NCBI GenBank assembly: GCA_023431055.1
Contig: JAEYXX010000048.1
Coordinates: 29,956 to 93,955 of the forward strand
Direction of reading: 5' to 3'
Length of the DNA stretch: 64,000 nucleotides
Origin: Pseudomonadota bacterium
Lineage (GTDB): Bacteria > Pseudomonadota > Gammaproteobacteria > Pseudomonadales > Pseudomonadaceae
Shown: piece by piece, positions 8,173-17,589 of the stretch
How positions within the stretch are numbered: position 1 is the first letter of the stretch
Layout: the number at the start of each line of letters is the position of its first letter
Program-made: the position numbers and the translations under genes
Notes under the pieces: generated by a model
The model's input: only the letters and a program-made list of their open reading frames with translations
What the model was told of the DNA's origin: nothing
The model's database searches: none

Positions 8173-9525
8173 GTGAGCAACCAACTTTTCGATGCCTATT
8201 TCACCGCGCCGGCCATGCGCGCGATCTTCTGCGATGCCGGGCGGGTGCAGGGCATGCTCGACTTCGAGGCCGCCCTGGCGCGGGCCGAGGCGCGCGTGGG
8301 GCTGATCCCCGCCGAGGCCGTTGCGCCCATCGAGGCCGCTTGCAAGGCCGAGCTCTACGATTACCCGGCGCTGGCTCAGGCCATCGCCACGGCAGGTAAT
8401 TCCGCCATCCCGCTGGTCAAGGCACTGGGCAAGCGCATCGCCGCGAGCAATCCCGAAGCCGAGCGCTACGTGCATCTCGGCGCCACCAGCCAGGACGCCA
8501 TGGACAGCGGCCTGGTGCTGCAACTGCGCGCCGCCATCGGTCTGCTGGAAAGCGACCTGGCGAAGCTGGCCAATGCCCTGGCGGCGCAGGCCGAGCGCCA
8601 TATCGACACACCACTGGCCGGGCGTACCTGGCTGCAGCAGGCCACGCCGGTGACCCTCGGCATGAAGCTGGCCGGCGTGCTTGGCGCCGTTACCCGCCAT
8701 CGCCAGCGCCTGAGCGAACTCAAACCGCGCCTGCTGAGCCTGCAGTTCGGCGGTGCCTCCGGCAGCCTGGCGGCGCTCGGTGATGCTGGCTGGTCGGTCA
8801 GCGATGCACTGGCGCAGGAGCTGGAACTGACCCTGCCCGAGCAGCCCTGGCATACCCAGCGTGATCGCCTGGTGGAATTCGCCAGCCTGCTGGGGATGAT
8901 CGCCGGCAGCCTGGGCAAGTTGGGTCGCGACCTCAGCCTGTTGATGCAGACCGAGGCCGGCGAAGTCTTCGAGCCATCGGCACCGGGCAAGGGTGGTTCG
9001 TCGACCATGCCGCACAAGCGCAACCCGGTCAGCGCCGCCGTGCTGATCGGTGCCGCCACCCGTGCGCCGGGCCTGGTCGCGACCATGCTCGCCGCCATGC
9101 CGCAAGAGCACGAGCGCAGTCTCGGCCTGTGGCACGCCGAGTGGGAGACCCTGCCGGAGCTGTGCTGCCTGGTCTCCGGCGCCCTGCAGCAGGCGCTGGT
9201 CGTGGTGCCGGGGCTGGAGGTGGATGCCGCGCGCATGCGCGCCAATCTGGAGCTGACCCAGGGCCTGGTGCTGGCCGAGGCGGTGAGTATCGCCCTGGCG
9301 CAGAAGATCGGCCGCGACGCCGCCCATCACCTGATCGAGCAGTGCTGCAAACAGGCGGTGCGCGAGGGCGCCCACCTGCGCACCGTGCTTGGCTCCAACG
9401 CCGAGGTCAGCGCACAACTTTCTGCTGCCGAGCTGGATCGCCTGCTCGATCCGGCTAATTACCTGGGCCAGGCCCGCCGCTGGGTCGAGCGGGCCGTTGC
9501 CGAACACACGCAATTTTCCTCTTAG
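8173..9525 (+). CDS. pcaB: 3-carboxy-cis,cis-muconate cycloisomerase
   Basis: This fumarase/argininosuccinate-lyase superfamily enzyme makes 4-carboxymuconolactone from the PcaHG product. The signature GSSTMPHKRNP is at 275-285 of 450 residues. The start is GTG 8173 with AGGAG at 8159-8163. It is followed after 9 bp by pcaD and forms the BDC operon. Confidence 0.96.
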   Translation: MSNQLFDAYFTAPAMRAIFCDAGRVQGMLDFEAALARAEARVGLIPAEAVAPIEAACKAELYDYPALAQAIATAGNSAIPLVKALGKRIAASNPEAERYVHLGATSQDAMDSGLVLQLRAAIGLLESDLAKLANALAAQAERHIDTPLAGRTWLQQATPVTLGMKLAGVLGAVTRHRQRLSELKPRLLSLQFGGASGSLAALGDAGWSVSDALAQELELTLPEQPWHTQRDRLVEFASLLGMIAGSLGKLGRDLSLLMQTEAGEVFEPSAPGKGGSSTMPHKRNPVSAAVLIGAATRAPGLVATMLAAMPQEHERSLGLWHAEWETLPELCCLVSGALQQALVVVPGLEVDAARMRANLELTQGLVLAEAVSIALAQKIGRDAAHHLIEQCCKQAVREGAHLRTVLGSNAEVSAQLSAAELDRLLDPANYLGQARRWVERAVAEHTQFSS

Positions 9526-9534
9526 GAGTTGTCC

Positions 9535-10323
9535 ATGCCTGCCGTACGTCTCACCGATGGCGATTTGAACTACTTATTGGAAGGGCCGACCGGTGCGCCG
9601 GTGCTGGTGCTGTCCAACTCCCTGGGCACCGACCTGCACATGTGGGACGCGCAGATCCCAGCCTTCACCCAGCACTTCCAGGTATTGCGCTACGACACCC
9701 GTGGCCACGGCGCTTCACTGGTCAGTGCAGGCCCTTACAGCATCGAACAGAACGGCCGCGACGTGCTGGCGCTGCTCGATGCGCTGGGAATCGCCAAGGC
9801 GCATTTCTGCGGCCTGTCCATGGGCGGTCTGATCGGCCAGTGGCTGGGCATCAACGCACCCGAGCGCATCGAACGCCTGGTGCTGTGCAACACCGCCGCC
9901 AAGATCGGCACGCCGGAAGTCTGGAATCCGCGTATCGAAACTGTGCTGGCCGGCGGCGCGCAGGCCATGCGTGACCTGCGCGATGCATCGATCTCGCGCT
10001 GGTTCACCGCCGACTTCGCCGAGGCCAATGCGGACAAGGTCGAGCCCATCGTCGGCATGCTGGCGCAGACCTCGCCTGAGGGCTATGCAGCCAACTGTGC
10101 GGCGGTGCGCGACGCCGACTATCGCGAACAGCTTGGCAACATCACGGCGCCGACGCTGATCGTCTGCGGCAGCGGCGACCCGGTCACCACGGTCGAGCAT
10201 GGCCGCTTCATGCAGCAACGCATCGCGGGCGCCGAACTGGTGGAGTTCCATGCCGCGCACCTGTCCAACGTGCAGGCTGGCGATGACTTCAGCCAGCGCG
10301 TGCTGGTCTTCCTGACGGCCTGA
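9535..10323 (+). CDS. pcaD: 3-oxoadipate enol-lactonase
   Basis: This alpha/beta-hydrolase opens 3-oxoadipate enol-lactone. The 262-residue product has the nucleophile elbow GLSMGG with Ser95, a likely acid Asp215 (GSGDP) and His242. ATG 9535 with AGGAG six bases upstream is preferred to TTG 9529. Confidence 0.95.
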   Translation: MPAVRLTDGDLNYLLEGPTGAPVLVLSNSLGTDLHMWDAQIPAFTQHFQVLRYDTRGHGASLVSAGPYSIEQNGRDVLALLDALGIAKAHFCGLSMGGLIGQWLGINAPERIERLVLCNTAAKIGTPEVWNPRIETVLAGGAQAMRDLRDASISRWFTADFAEANADKVEPIVGMLAQTSPEGYAANCAAVRDADYREQLGNITAPTLIVCGSGDPVTTVEHGRFMQQRIAGAELVEFHAAHLSNVQAGDDFSQRVLVFLTA

Positions 10324-10335
10324 ACACAGTTTTTT

Positions 10336-10361
10336 GTAGGAGCGGCTTCAGCCGCGATTCG
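10336..10361. repeat. Short palindrome (GTAGGAGCGGCTTCAGCCGC type)
   Basis: GGCTTCAGCC forms the hairpin core of this typical Pseudomonas repeat, which lies in the 98 bp between pcaD and pcaC. The same unit occurs at 26173-26199. Confidence 0.7.
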
Positions 10362-10421
10362 ATTTCGCGACTAGATCGGAATGCCCCCAGCCGCTCACAG
10401 ATCCAATTAGAGGACTGACCA

Positions 10422-10817
10422 ATGGATGAGAAACAACGCTATGAAGCCGGCATGCAGGTGCGCCGCGCGGTGCTCGGTGACGCCCACGTCGACCGCAGTC
10501 TGCAGAACCTGACGCCGTTCAACGAAGAGTTTCAGGAGATGATCACCCGTCATGCCTGGGGCGACATCTGGACGCGCCCCGGCCTGCCACGCCATACCCG
10601 CAGTCTGATCACCATCGCCATGCTGATCGGCATGAACCGCGAGGGTGAATTGAAGCTGCACCTGCGTGCGGCGAAGAACAATGGGGTGAGCCGCGAAGAG
10701 ATCAAGGAAGTGATCATGCAGAGCGCCATCTACTGCGGCATTCCGGCGGCCAATGCCACCTTCCACCTGGCCGAGGCCGTCTGGGATGAGCTGGGTATCG
10801 AGTCCCTGCAGGACTGA
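10422..10817 (+). CDS. pcaC: 4-carboxymuconolactone decarboxylase
   Basis: The 131-residue small helical protein of the CMD family decarboxylates 4-carboxymuconolactone to 3-oxoadipate enol-lactone. Length and the conserved LITIAMLIGMNRE and AIYCG stretches fit. AGAGGA lies before ATG 10422. It closes the pcaBDC unit and is followed by a probable terminator. Confidence 0.96.
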   Translation: MDEKQRYEAGMQVRRAVLGDAHVDRSLQNLTPFNEEFQEMITRHAWGDIWTRPGLPRHTRSLITIAMLIGMNREGELKLHLRAAKNNGVSREEIKEVIMQSAIYCGIPAANATFHLAEAVWDELGIESLQD

Positions 10818-10835
10818 GCAATGTGAGCAACATGG

Positions 10836-10870
10836 CGCTGCTCGGACCACGCATCCGGGCGGCGCTTTTT
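10836..10870 (+). terminator. Probable terminator after pcaC
   Basis: GCGCTGCTCGG pairs with CCGGGCGGCGC through GC and two GU pairs, followed by a TTTTTT run. It would end the pcaBDC transcript. Confidence 0.55.
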
Positions 10871-10898
10871 TATGCCTGTCCGTCCTGCGCGCCGGATG

Positions 10899-12593
10899 TC
10901 AGAGCGTAGCGGCGTGGCGTCCGGCGATATAGCCGAAGGTCATGGCCGGGCCCAGATTGATCCCGCCCGACGGATAATGCCCGCCCAGCGGGCTGGCCAT
11001 ATCGGTGCCCGCCGCATACAGCCCAGGTATCGGCTGAGCATTGGCATTCAGCACCCGCGCCTGGCCATCGGTGCGCAAGCCGGCGAAGGTTCCGAAGCAG
11101 CCCGGCTGTACCTTCACCGCATAGAACGGGGCGTGCTCGATAGGCGCCACGCAGGGGTTGGGGCCGGTGTGCTGGGCGTCGCCGCTGCGGCGGTTGAAGG
11201 GTGTGCTGCCACGGCCGAATTGCGGGTCTTCACCCAGGCGTGCATGACGATTGAATTCGCTGACGGTGGCGGTCAGACCAAGCGGGTCGATGCCACAGGC
11301 AACGGCCAGTTCTTCGAGGGTCGCGCCACGTTTGAGGTAGCCGTTGCGGATTTGCGGCGCCACCGGCAGCGGTGCCGGGCGGGCGAAGCCCAGGCCATAA
11401 CGGCGCTGGAAACGGTGGTCGCAGATCAGCCAGGAGCAGGCTTCCTGATCCTCGGGAATGGCCTTGAGCATGGCGTCGACGTAATCGTAGTAACCGCCAG
11501 CCTCGTTGACGAAGCGCCGGCCGTCTTGCAGCACGCCGATGATGCCGGGCTTGCCGCGGTCGATGATGTGCGGGAAGTGGCCGACGCTGCCGTCGGGGTA
11601 GGGCACCTTGGATACCGGCGCCCAGGCCACTGGCGAGCGCAGGTCGTCGGCGACGTGGCCGCCGGCCGACTCGCCCAGGCGCAGACCATCGCCGGAGCAA
11701 CTGAGCGGCGGCAGGGCGAGGTTGTCGTGACCGCTGACATCACGCGGGAACATCGCCTGGCGCCGTTGCGGATCATTGGGGAAGCCGCCAGCAGCCAGCA
11801 CCACCGCTTTGGCGCGGATAGTCTTTTCCTCGCCGGCATGCAGCACCACGGCGCCGCATACGCTGCCGTTCTCGACGATCAGGCGCTGCGCGGGTGTGGA
11901 TTCCAGCATCTGCACACCGAGATCTTGCGCCGAGCGCGCCAGGCGGGCGATCAGTGCCACGCCGTTGACCAGGTGCATGGCGCGACCATAGCGAGCCAGG
12001 TGGTAGAGGTGGGTGGTGAAGCGACGGATCACGTGCAGCAGCGCCTTGGGCGAGCGGGTCATGTTGAGGAAGGCGGCCAGATCGGCGCCGGCCATGATCG
12101 GCATGCCCATGAAGGAGGTCTCGCGCATGGTCTTGCGCAGGCGTGGCAGCAGGTCGAGCACTTCGCGGCCATCGTAGGGCGCGGCGATCACCTGATGGCC
12201 GCCGGTAGCAGCACCCGGCGTGTCGCCATGCATGTCGGGGATGCCGTTGCCGTCGGCGAACTGCAACGCGGTGTGCTGCTCGAAGAAGGCGACCATGTCC
12301 GGGCAGTGGTCGAGGAAGGCATCAACCAGCTCGGCGCGGTAATGCTCGCCCAGCTCGTTGCGCAGGTAGGTGCGCGGCTGTTCGATGTCCTCGACGATGC
12401 CGGCGCGCCGGGCCAGCGGGTTGCGTGGCGCCCACAGCCAGCCGCCGGACCAGGCAGTCGCGCCGCCCAGCACCGCATCCTTTTCCACCAGGATCACCCG
12501 TTTGCCCAAGTGCGCGGCGCTGACAGCGGCCGCCAGCCCGGCAGCGCCGGAGCCGACCACCAGCAGATCGCAGTCGAGTGAGGCGTTGGGCAT
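10899..12593 (-). CDS. FAD-dependent dehydrogenase of the KstD/fumarate-reductase type
   Basis: The 564-residue flavoprotein has an N-terminal dinucleotide site (VVGSGAAGLAAA, about 11-22) and a C-terminal GGHYPSGG...GPAMTFG block. The block resembles that of 3-ketosteroid delta1-dehydrogenases, whose Tyr-x3-Gly pair would be Tyr540 and Gly544. ATG 12593 has CGGAG at good distance; an extension to 12608 is less likely. Relatives desaturate ring ketones next to a carbonyl. Beside pca and pob genes, a cyclic keto-acid such as 4-oxocyclohexanecarboxylate is a plausible substrate, but this is inference. A GGAAC-N3-GTTCC palindrome lies just upstream. Confidence 0.8.
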   Translation of the reverse strand: MPNASLDCDLLVVGSGAAGLAAAVSAAHLGKRVILVEKDAVLGGATAWSGGWLWAPRNPLARRAGIVEDIEQPRTYLRNELGEHYRAELVDAFLDHCPDMVAFFEQHTALQFADGNGIPDMHGDTPGAATGGHQVIAAPYDGREVLDLLPRLRKTMRETSFMGMPIMAGADLAAFLNMTRSPKALLHVIRRFTTHLYHLARYGRAMHLVNGVALIARLARSAQDLGVQMLESTPAQRLIVENGSVCGAVVLHAGEEKTIRAKAVVLAAGGFPNDPQRRQAMFPRDVSGHDNLALPPLSCSGDGLRLGESAGGHVADDLRSPVAWAPVSKVPYPDGSVGHFPHIIDRGKPGIIGVLQDGRRFVNEAGGYYDYVDAMLKAIPEDQEACSWLICDHRFQRRYGLGFARPAPLPVAPQIRNGYLKRGATLEELAVACGIDPLGLTATVSEFNRHARLGEDPQFGRGSTPFNRRSGDAQHTGPNPCVAPIEHAPFYAVKVQPGCFGTFAGLRTDGQARVLNANAQPIPGLYAAGTDMASPLGGHYPSGGINLGPAMTFGYIAGRHAATL

Positions 12594-12620
12594 GGCTGAT
12601 CTCCGCATTTTTTATTTATT

Positions 12621-12633
12621 GGAACTTGGTTCC
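12621..12633. promoter_or_regulatory. Operator-like palindrome before the flavoprotein gene
   Basis: GGAACTTGGTTCC is a perfect GGAAC-N3-GTTCC palindrome 28-40 bp before the start codon on the minus strand. A near copy, GGAACTAAGTTCT, precedes the Gfo/Idh gene at 26389. A shared regulator is inferred. Confidence 0.5.
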
Positions 12634-12779
12634 GGATTTTATGTGGTGAATGTCGAGGCGCCAAGCACTGTCGGATGATTCGCCCGGGAAGTCGTGCGGT
12701 TAGCGGTCAATTATTGAAGGTGTAGCGCAGATGCAATCCGTGAAAGGGCAGTGACTGCGTCTTGCGCATGAGCCGCGAT

Positions 12780-12806
12780 GGTGGACAAGCCGCGCGTTGT
12801 CCACCC
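12780..12806. repeat. Short palindrome GTGGACAA...TTGTCCAC
   Basis: GGTGGACAA and TTGTCCACC flank GCCGCGCG. The unit lies just past the chemoreceptor stop codon and may fold into a transcript-end hairpin, but no T run follows. Confidence 0.5.
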
Positions 12807-12820
12807 TACGGCTGGGATGT

Positions 12821-14755
12821 TCAGGTACGAAAACGGCCGATGCGCAGCTGCAACTCGCCACCCAGCCTGGCCAGCTCGGCACTGGACAGTGCAGTTTGTT
12901 CGGTCGCGTTGGCGCTTTGTTCACCGATGCTGCGCACGTTGTCCAGGCTACGGTTGATGTCCATCGCCACCGCACTCTGTTGCTCGGCGGCACTGGCGAT
13001 CTGCTGGTTCATCTGCTCGATCAGCGCAACGGCCTGATTGATCTGTGTGAGGCTCTGGCCGGCCCGCTCGACGCTGCTCACTGCATCCTGGCTGAGGCTC
13101 TGGCTGGCCTGCGTCTGAGCGACGGCCTGTTGCACGCGATGCTGCAGGCTGGCAATCAGCGCTTCGATCTCGCTAGTCGAGTCCTGGGTGCGGCGCGCCA
13201 GGGCGCGTACTTCATCGGCGACCACGGCGAAGCCGCGGCCTTGTTCACCGGCGCGCGCCGCTTCGATGGCGGCGTTGAGCGCGAGCAGGTTGGTCTGCTC
13301 GGCGATGGACTTGATCACATCCAGCACGCTGCCGATGCGTTGGCTCTCGCCTTGCACATGGCCGACGGTCTGCCCGGTGTGCGCCACTTCAGCGGCCAGG
13401 CGCTCGATCTGTTCGACGACCTGGCGCACCTGGCGATCACCGTCGCGGGTTTGCGCTTCGGCCTGTTGCGCGGCTTGCGAGGCGTGCTCGGCGTCACCCG
13501 CCACCTGCTGCACACTGGCGACCATTTGCTGCATGGCGCTGGCGGTTTGGCCGGACTCCTCACTCTGTTCGCGTACCCCCGTACGGGTCTGTTCGCTGAC
13601 GGCCGACAGCTGTTCTGCCGCCGCGGCAATCTGCGTGGCGCTGCCGCCGATCTGTTCGATCAGCTCGCGCAGGTGATCGCGCATGCTCTGCAGTGCCCCG
13701 AGAAGCTGGCCGACCTCGTCACGCCGGATGGCGCTGCGAACACCACTGAGGTCGCCGGCTGCAACCTGTTGCGCCAGCAGCAGGCAGTGCTGCAACGGCC
13801 CGACGATCAGGCGGCGAATCAGCCAACTGGCGAGCAGCGCCAGCAGCAAGGCGGCGGCGGTAAGCAGGGCAAGAGCCTGCAGCGACGTGCGATTGCCTTC
13901 ATGCATGACGCGTTGCTGGTGCTGCTGCAGATCGCTGCCTTGCTGCAGCATGCCCTGTGCCAGGTCGGTCAGTTGGCTGCGGCGCTGCTGCTCGGCCTCG
14001 CGACTCTGGCGGTAGTGCTCGAAGGATTCGCGGTAGCTGTCGAGCGCGCGCAGCGCTTCGTCCAGGGAGGCCTGCTGCAGGGCTGCCAATTGCGTGCGCA
14101 GTTGCTGCGCCGCCTCGGTCATGGTCACGAAACGTGCCTGCCAGAGGTCGGCATCGGCGTTGTCAGCACTGCGGATGAACTGCCCCTCTGCCAGGCGCAG
14201 TAGCAACAGCATATGGCTCAGGCGGGCTGCCGCCTCGGCCTGGTCGAGACTGTTCTGTGCGCCGGTTTCGCCGTCGAGCAGTTGGTCGCGGATTAGGTTG
14301 AACTGGTCCTGAGTGACCATCTCGAACTGGATCAGCGCCTCATCGGCGCGTATCGCCATCCCGGTCTGCGCCGTGCCGGCTTGAGACTGGGTGGCACGCA
14401 ATTGGGTGAATTGCTGCAGGTAGGTGTCGTTGCCTCGTTGCAGTCGTTGGAATTGCTCGGTATCGCTGGCGATGTCCGTCAGGTCTGCGGCGATACGTGC
14501 GTGCTGCTCGGTGATTGCCACCTCATGGCCAGCCAGCGGCGCCAGCAGGTAGTCCTTTTCCAGCAGGCGTAGTTGCAGGATCTGCTGCTTGAGGTCCGCG
14601 ACCTGCAGCGATTGCCCGGCATGCCCGAGAATCTCGCTGGCGGTGCGCCAGCCACCCAGAGCCACAGCCAGGGTCAGCAGCATGACCAGCGAGAAACCCA
14701 GCAGGAGTTTGTGGCCGACCTTGAGGTCGGCACTGCGTTCGATAATCCAGCGCAT
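12821..14755 (-). CDS. Methyl-accepting chemotaxis protein with long periplasmic sensor
   Basis: This 644-residue chemoreceptor has a first membrane segment at ~15-37, an all-helical periplasmic region of about 260 residues, a second segment near 300-322, a HAMP region, and a signalling domain with the highly conserved hairpin tip ([20 protein letters not shown]). The sensor length suits the helical bimodular (HBM) type rather than a simple four-helix bundle. HBM receptors in Pseudomonas sense organic acids. Placement between aromatic-acid genes suggests attraction to such compounds. The ligand is inferred only from context. Confidence 0.9.
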   Translation of the reverse strand: MRWIIERSADLKVGHKLLLGFSLVMLLTLAVALGGWRTASEILGHAGQSLQVADLKQQILQLRLLEKDYLLAPLAGHEVAITEQHARIAADLTDIASDTEQFQRLQRGNDTYLQQFTQLRATQSQAGTAQTGMAIRADEALIQFEMVTQDQFNLIRDQLLDGETGAQNSLDQAEAAARLSHMLLLLRLAEGQFIRSADNADADLWQARFVTMTEAAQQLRTQLAALQQASLDEALRALDSYRESFEHYRQSREAEQQRRSQLTDLAQGMLQQGSDLQQHQQRVMHEGNRTSLQALALLTAAALLLALLASWLIRRLIVGPLQHCLLLAQQVAAGDLSGVRSAIRRDEVGQLLGALQSMRDHLRELIEQIGGSATQIAAAAEQLSAVSEQTRTGVREQSEESGQTASAMQQMVASVQQVAGDAEHASQAAQQAEAQTRDGDRQVRQVVEQIERLAAEVAHTGQTVGHVQGESQRIGSVLDVIKSIAEQTNLLALNAAIEAARAGEQGRGFAVVADEVRALARRTQDSTSEIEALIASLQHRVQQAVAQTQASQSLSQDAVSSVERAGQSLTQINQAVALIEQMNQQIASAAEQQSAVAMDINRSLDNVRSIGEQSANATEQTALSSAELARLGGELQLRIGRFRT

Positions 14756-14784
14756 GGTGGTACTTCCTCGAACAGGTGCACATC

Positions 14785-14812
14785 AAAAAAAAGCCCGTCA
14801 CGAGGACGGGCT
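14785..14812 (-). terminator. Rho-independent terminator after the oprD-type gene
   Basis: Read on the minus strand, AGCCCGTCCTCGTGACGGGC is a 7-bp-stem hairpin followed by eight T. It lies ~50 bp after the porin stop and would end the TRAP-porin transcript. Confidence 0.85.
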
Positions 14813-14862
14813 GAACGTGCCGTAACACTAGGAGTCACTTGTGCAGCGATGCCGCGTGATGC

Positions 14863-16137
14863 TTACAGGAGCGAAAGCGGGTAGTTGATGATCAGGCGGT
14901 TCTCGTGGATGTCCTGAGCAGTGCCATCACGGCGTACGTCAGAGTTGCGCCAGCGGATGCTCAGATTCTTGAGGTTGCCTTCCTGGATGGTGTAGGCCAG
15001 CTCGGATTCACGGCCCCACTCTTCGGAATTTTCACGGCCATTGATGGTGGCGTTATCGCCGCTGACGTAACGGTTCATCAGGGTCAGGCCCGGAATGCCG
15101 AGGCCGGCGAAGTTGTAGTCGTGGCGGATCTGCCAGGAACGTTCTTCCGGATTGTCGTAGCTGTTGGTGAAGCCGTCGTTGACCAGCGTGCCGCCGCTGG
15201 CGCCGTCGATACGCATGAACTTGGTATCGCCGCTCAGGCGCTGATAAGCCAGGGTGAAGGTGTTGTTGCCGGTCTTGGCAGTGAACGCGCCCTGGTAGAC
15301 CTTGTTGTCCAGCTTGCCGGCCTTGGCCGCGCCTTCTTCCTTGCCGGTGACATAGCCCAGATTGGCACCTAGCACCCAGTCGCCGACCGGTTGGCTGTGG
15401 GTCAGTTGCACGTAGCTCTGCTTGTAGACGTCTTCGAGGCGTGCGTGCCAGACGCCAACCATGGTGTTGTTACCGTTGAAACGGTACTCACCACCACCGA
15501 AGTTGAAGTCGTCGCCCTCGACCCCACCGAAAGACATCTCTTCACGACTAGCATCGTGACGCTGGCTGTTCTTCCAGAACTGGCCGCCGTACAGGGTCAG
15601 GCCGTCGATCTCGCTGGAGGTCAGCTGGGCACCCTGGAAGGTTTGCGGCAGAGAACGACCGTCGTCAGCGCGCAGTATCGGCAGCACGGCGAACCACTCG
15701 CCGACCTTCAGTTCGGTCTTGGAAAGCTTGGCCTTGGCGGCCACGGCGGTACGGCCAAACTGGTCAGCAGCCTGGCCGTCGTCGTGAATTGGCATCAGGT
15801 TGGTGTTGGCGGCGCCGCGGTTGCCGTCCAGCTTTATGCTGTACAGACCGAGCACATCCAGGCCGAAACCGACGGTGCCTTCGGTGAAGCCGGAACGGGC
15901 ATCGAGAATGAAACTCTGAGTCCAGCCTTCGGCCTGGCCCTGGCGCTCGCGATTAGTTGCCGGGCCGATCATCGGATCGGTGCCGTTCAGGTAGTTGCGG
16001 TTGAAGTAGTAATTGCGCAGGCCGAGGGTGACCTTGGCGTCTTCGACGAAGCCGGCGGCCTGGACTCCGACCGAGAGGCTGGAGGCCATGATGGCAACGG
16101 CAATTGCACTTGGAGCGAGGTACAGAGCTTTTTTCAT
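14863..16137 (-). CDS. OprD-family outer-membrane porin
   Basis: The 424-residue product begins with a signal peptide (MKKALYLAPSAIAVAIMASS..., likely cleaved after VQA at 27), then an OprD-type sequence rich in alternating strands. OprD relatives in Pseudomonas are substrate-specific channels, many for aromatic or other carboxylates. ATG 16137 has AGGAA upstream; an in-frame ATG at 16158 is unlikely. It follows the TRAP genes on the same strand, suggesting one uptake route from outer to inner membrane. Confidence 0.9.
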   Translation of the reverse strand: MKKALYLAPSAIAVAIMASSLSVGVQAAGFVEDAKVTLGLRNYYFNRNYLNGTDPMIGPATNRERQGQAEGWTQSFILDARSGFTEGTVGFGLDVLGLYSIKLDGNRGAANTNLMPIHDDGQAADQFGRTAVAAKAKLSKTELKVGEWFAVLPILRADDGRSLPQTFQGAQLTSSEIDGLTLYGGQFWKNSQRHDASREEMSFGGVEGDDFNFGGGEYRFNGNNTMVGVWHARLEDVYKQSYVQLTHSQPVGDWVLGANLGYVTGKEEGAAKAGKLDNKVYQGAFTAKTGNNTFTLAYQRLSGDTKFMRIDGASGGTLVNDGFTNSYDNPEERSWQIRHDYNFAGLGIPGLTLMNRYVSGDNATINGRENSEEWGRESELAYTIQEGNLKNLSIRWRNSDVRRDGTAQDIHENRLIINYPLSLL

Positions 16138-16266
16138 TGTTATCGTTTCCTTTTTCAAGGTTGAAAGCTCCCCTCCGCAGCGGCGGATACGCTTCTACAT
16201 CGGGGAGAGTGGTGGCAGTTATTCGGGGTTCAGCGACGTTCGCCTGAATGCATTACGGGTCCTCTG

Positions 16267-17589
16267 TCAGGTCAGCCAGCGCACGAGGCACAGGGTGATC
16301 GATGGGAAGAGCACGAGGATGACCACGCGCACGATGTCTGAAATCAGGAACGGCACGATGCCCCTGAAGGCGTCACGCATGGGAATGTCACGCGCCATGC
16401 CGGCAATCACGTACACGTTCATGCCCAGAGGCGGGGTAACCATGCCGATCTCCACCACCATCAGGGCCAGGATGCCGAACCAGATGGCCTTCTCGGTCTG
16501 GTCCAGGCCATAGAAGTCCAGCCCCATGATCACCGGGAAGAAAATCGGGATGGTCAGCAGGATCATCGACATGGTGTCCATCACGCAGCCGAGGATCAGG
16601 TACAGGATGAGTATCCCGGCCAGCACCAGGAAGGGCGGCAGACCTGCACCGCTGATCGCTTCGGCGATGAAGTTGGGCAGCTGCGAGATGGCCAGGAAGG
16701 CGTTCATCACATCGGCGCCCAGCAGGATCATGAAGATCATCGCGGTGGTGACGCCGGTACCCAGTAGCACTTCCTTGAGTTCGGCCAGGCGCATCTTGCC
16801 CAGGGTAAAGGCGAAGAAACCGGTGCCCACTGTGCCGATGGCTGCGGCCTCGGTAGGGGTGAACCAGCCGCCGTAGATACCCCCGAGCACCACCAGGAAA
16901 ATCAGCAGTACCGGCCACACACCCTGCTGTGCCTGCAGTCGCTGTTTCCAGCTCGAGCGCTCCTGTGCTGGCCCGGAGTCCGGGAACAGGCGCACATAGA
17001 TGGCGATGGCGATCATGTAGCCGATGACGGCGAGAATGCCTGGCACGAAGGCGGCCATGAACAGCGTGGAGATGTTCTGCTGGGCGAGGATGGCGTAGAT
17101 CACCAGCACCACCGAGGGTGGGATGAGAATGCCCAGGGTGCCGCCGGCTGCCAGGCAACCGACTGCCAGCGAGTTGGAGTACTTGTAGCGACGCAGCTCC
17201 GGCAGGGCCACCTGGCCCATGGTCGCCGCAGTCGCCACCGATGAGCCACAGACCGCGCCGAAGGCTGCGCAGGAACCAATGGCGGAGATCGCCAGGCCGC
17301 CGCGCCAGTGCCCAACCATGGCGGCTGCGGCACGGAACAGGCCGGTAGCCAGGCCGCCGCGCGAGGCGAACTGACCCATCAGCAGAAACAGAGGTATCAC
17401 CGACAGGTCGTACACGGTGTAACGCGCGTAGGCCACTGTCTTCAGGTAATTGAGCAGCGGGTCCCAGCCACTGATCGAGACGTAACCGGCGATACCGGTC
17501 AGCAGCATGGCGATGGCGATCGGAATGCGGATGGCCAGCAGAACCAGGAGGAAGGCGAGGAAGAGTCCGCCCAATGCGACGCTGCTCAT
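16267..17589 (-). CDS. TRAP transporter large permease (DctM type)
   Basis: This 440-residue, very hydrophobic protein with about 12 segments is the ion-coupled large membrane subunit of a tripartite ATP-independent periplasmic transporter. The conserved GILIPPS stretch is present. Its start overlaps the small-permease stop (ATGA), so they are coupled. Confidence 0.95.
   Translation of the reverse strand: MSSVALGGLFLAFLLVLLAIRIPIAIAMLLTGIAGYVSISGWDPLLNYLKTVAYARYTVYDLSVIPLFLLMGQFASRGGLATGLFRAAAAMVGHWRGGLAISAIGSCAAFGAVCGSSVATAATMGQVALPELRRYKYSNSLAVGCLAAGGTLGILIPPSVVLVIYAILAQQNISTLFMAAFVPGILAVIGYMIAIAIYVRLFPDSGPAQERSSWKQRLQAQQGVWPVLLIFLVVLGGIYGGWFTPTEAAAIGTVGTGFFAFTLGKMRLAELKEVLLGTGVTTAMIFMILLGADVMNAFLAISQLPNFIAEAISGAGLPPFLVLAGILILYLILGCVMDTMSMILLTIPIFFPVIMGLDFYGLDQTEKAIWFGILALMVVEIGMVTPPLGMNVYVIAGMARDIPMRDAFRGIVPFLISDIVRVVILVLFPSITLCLVRWLT

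Noticed and set aside
10872..12581. 569-codon plus-strand open frame
   Set aside because: It lies antisense to the flavoprotein gene, which has clear FAD motifs and a ribosome site. The open antisense frame is an effect of high GC codon use.
12797..14203. 468-codon plus-strand open frame
   Set aside because: It is antisense to the chemoreceptor gene and shows only the mirrored helical repeats.
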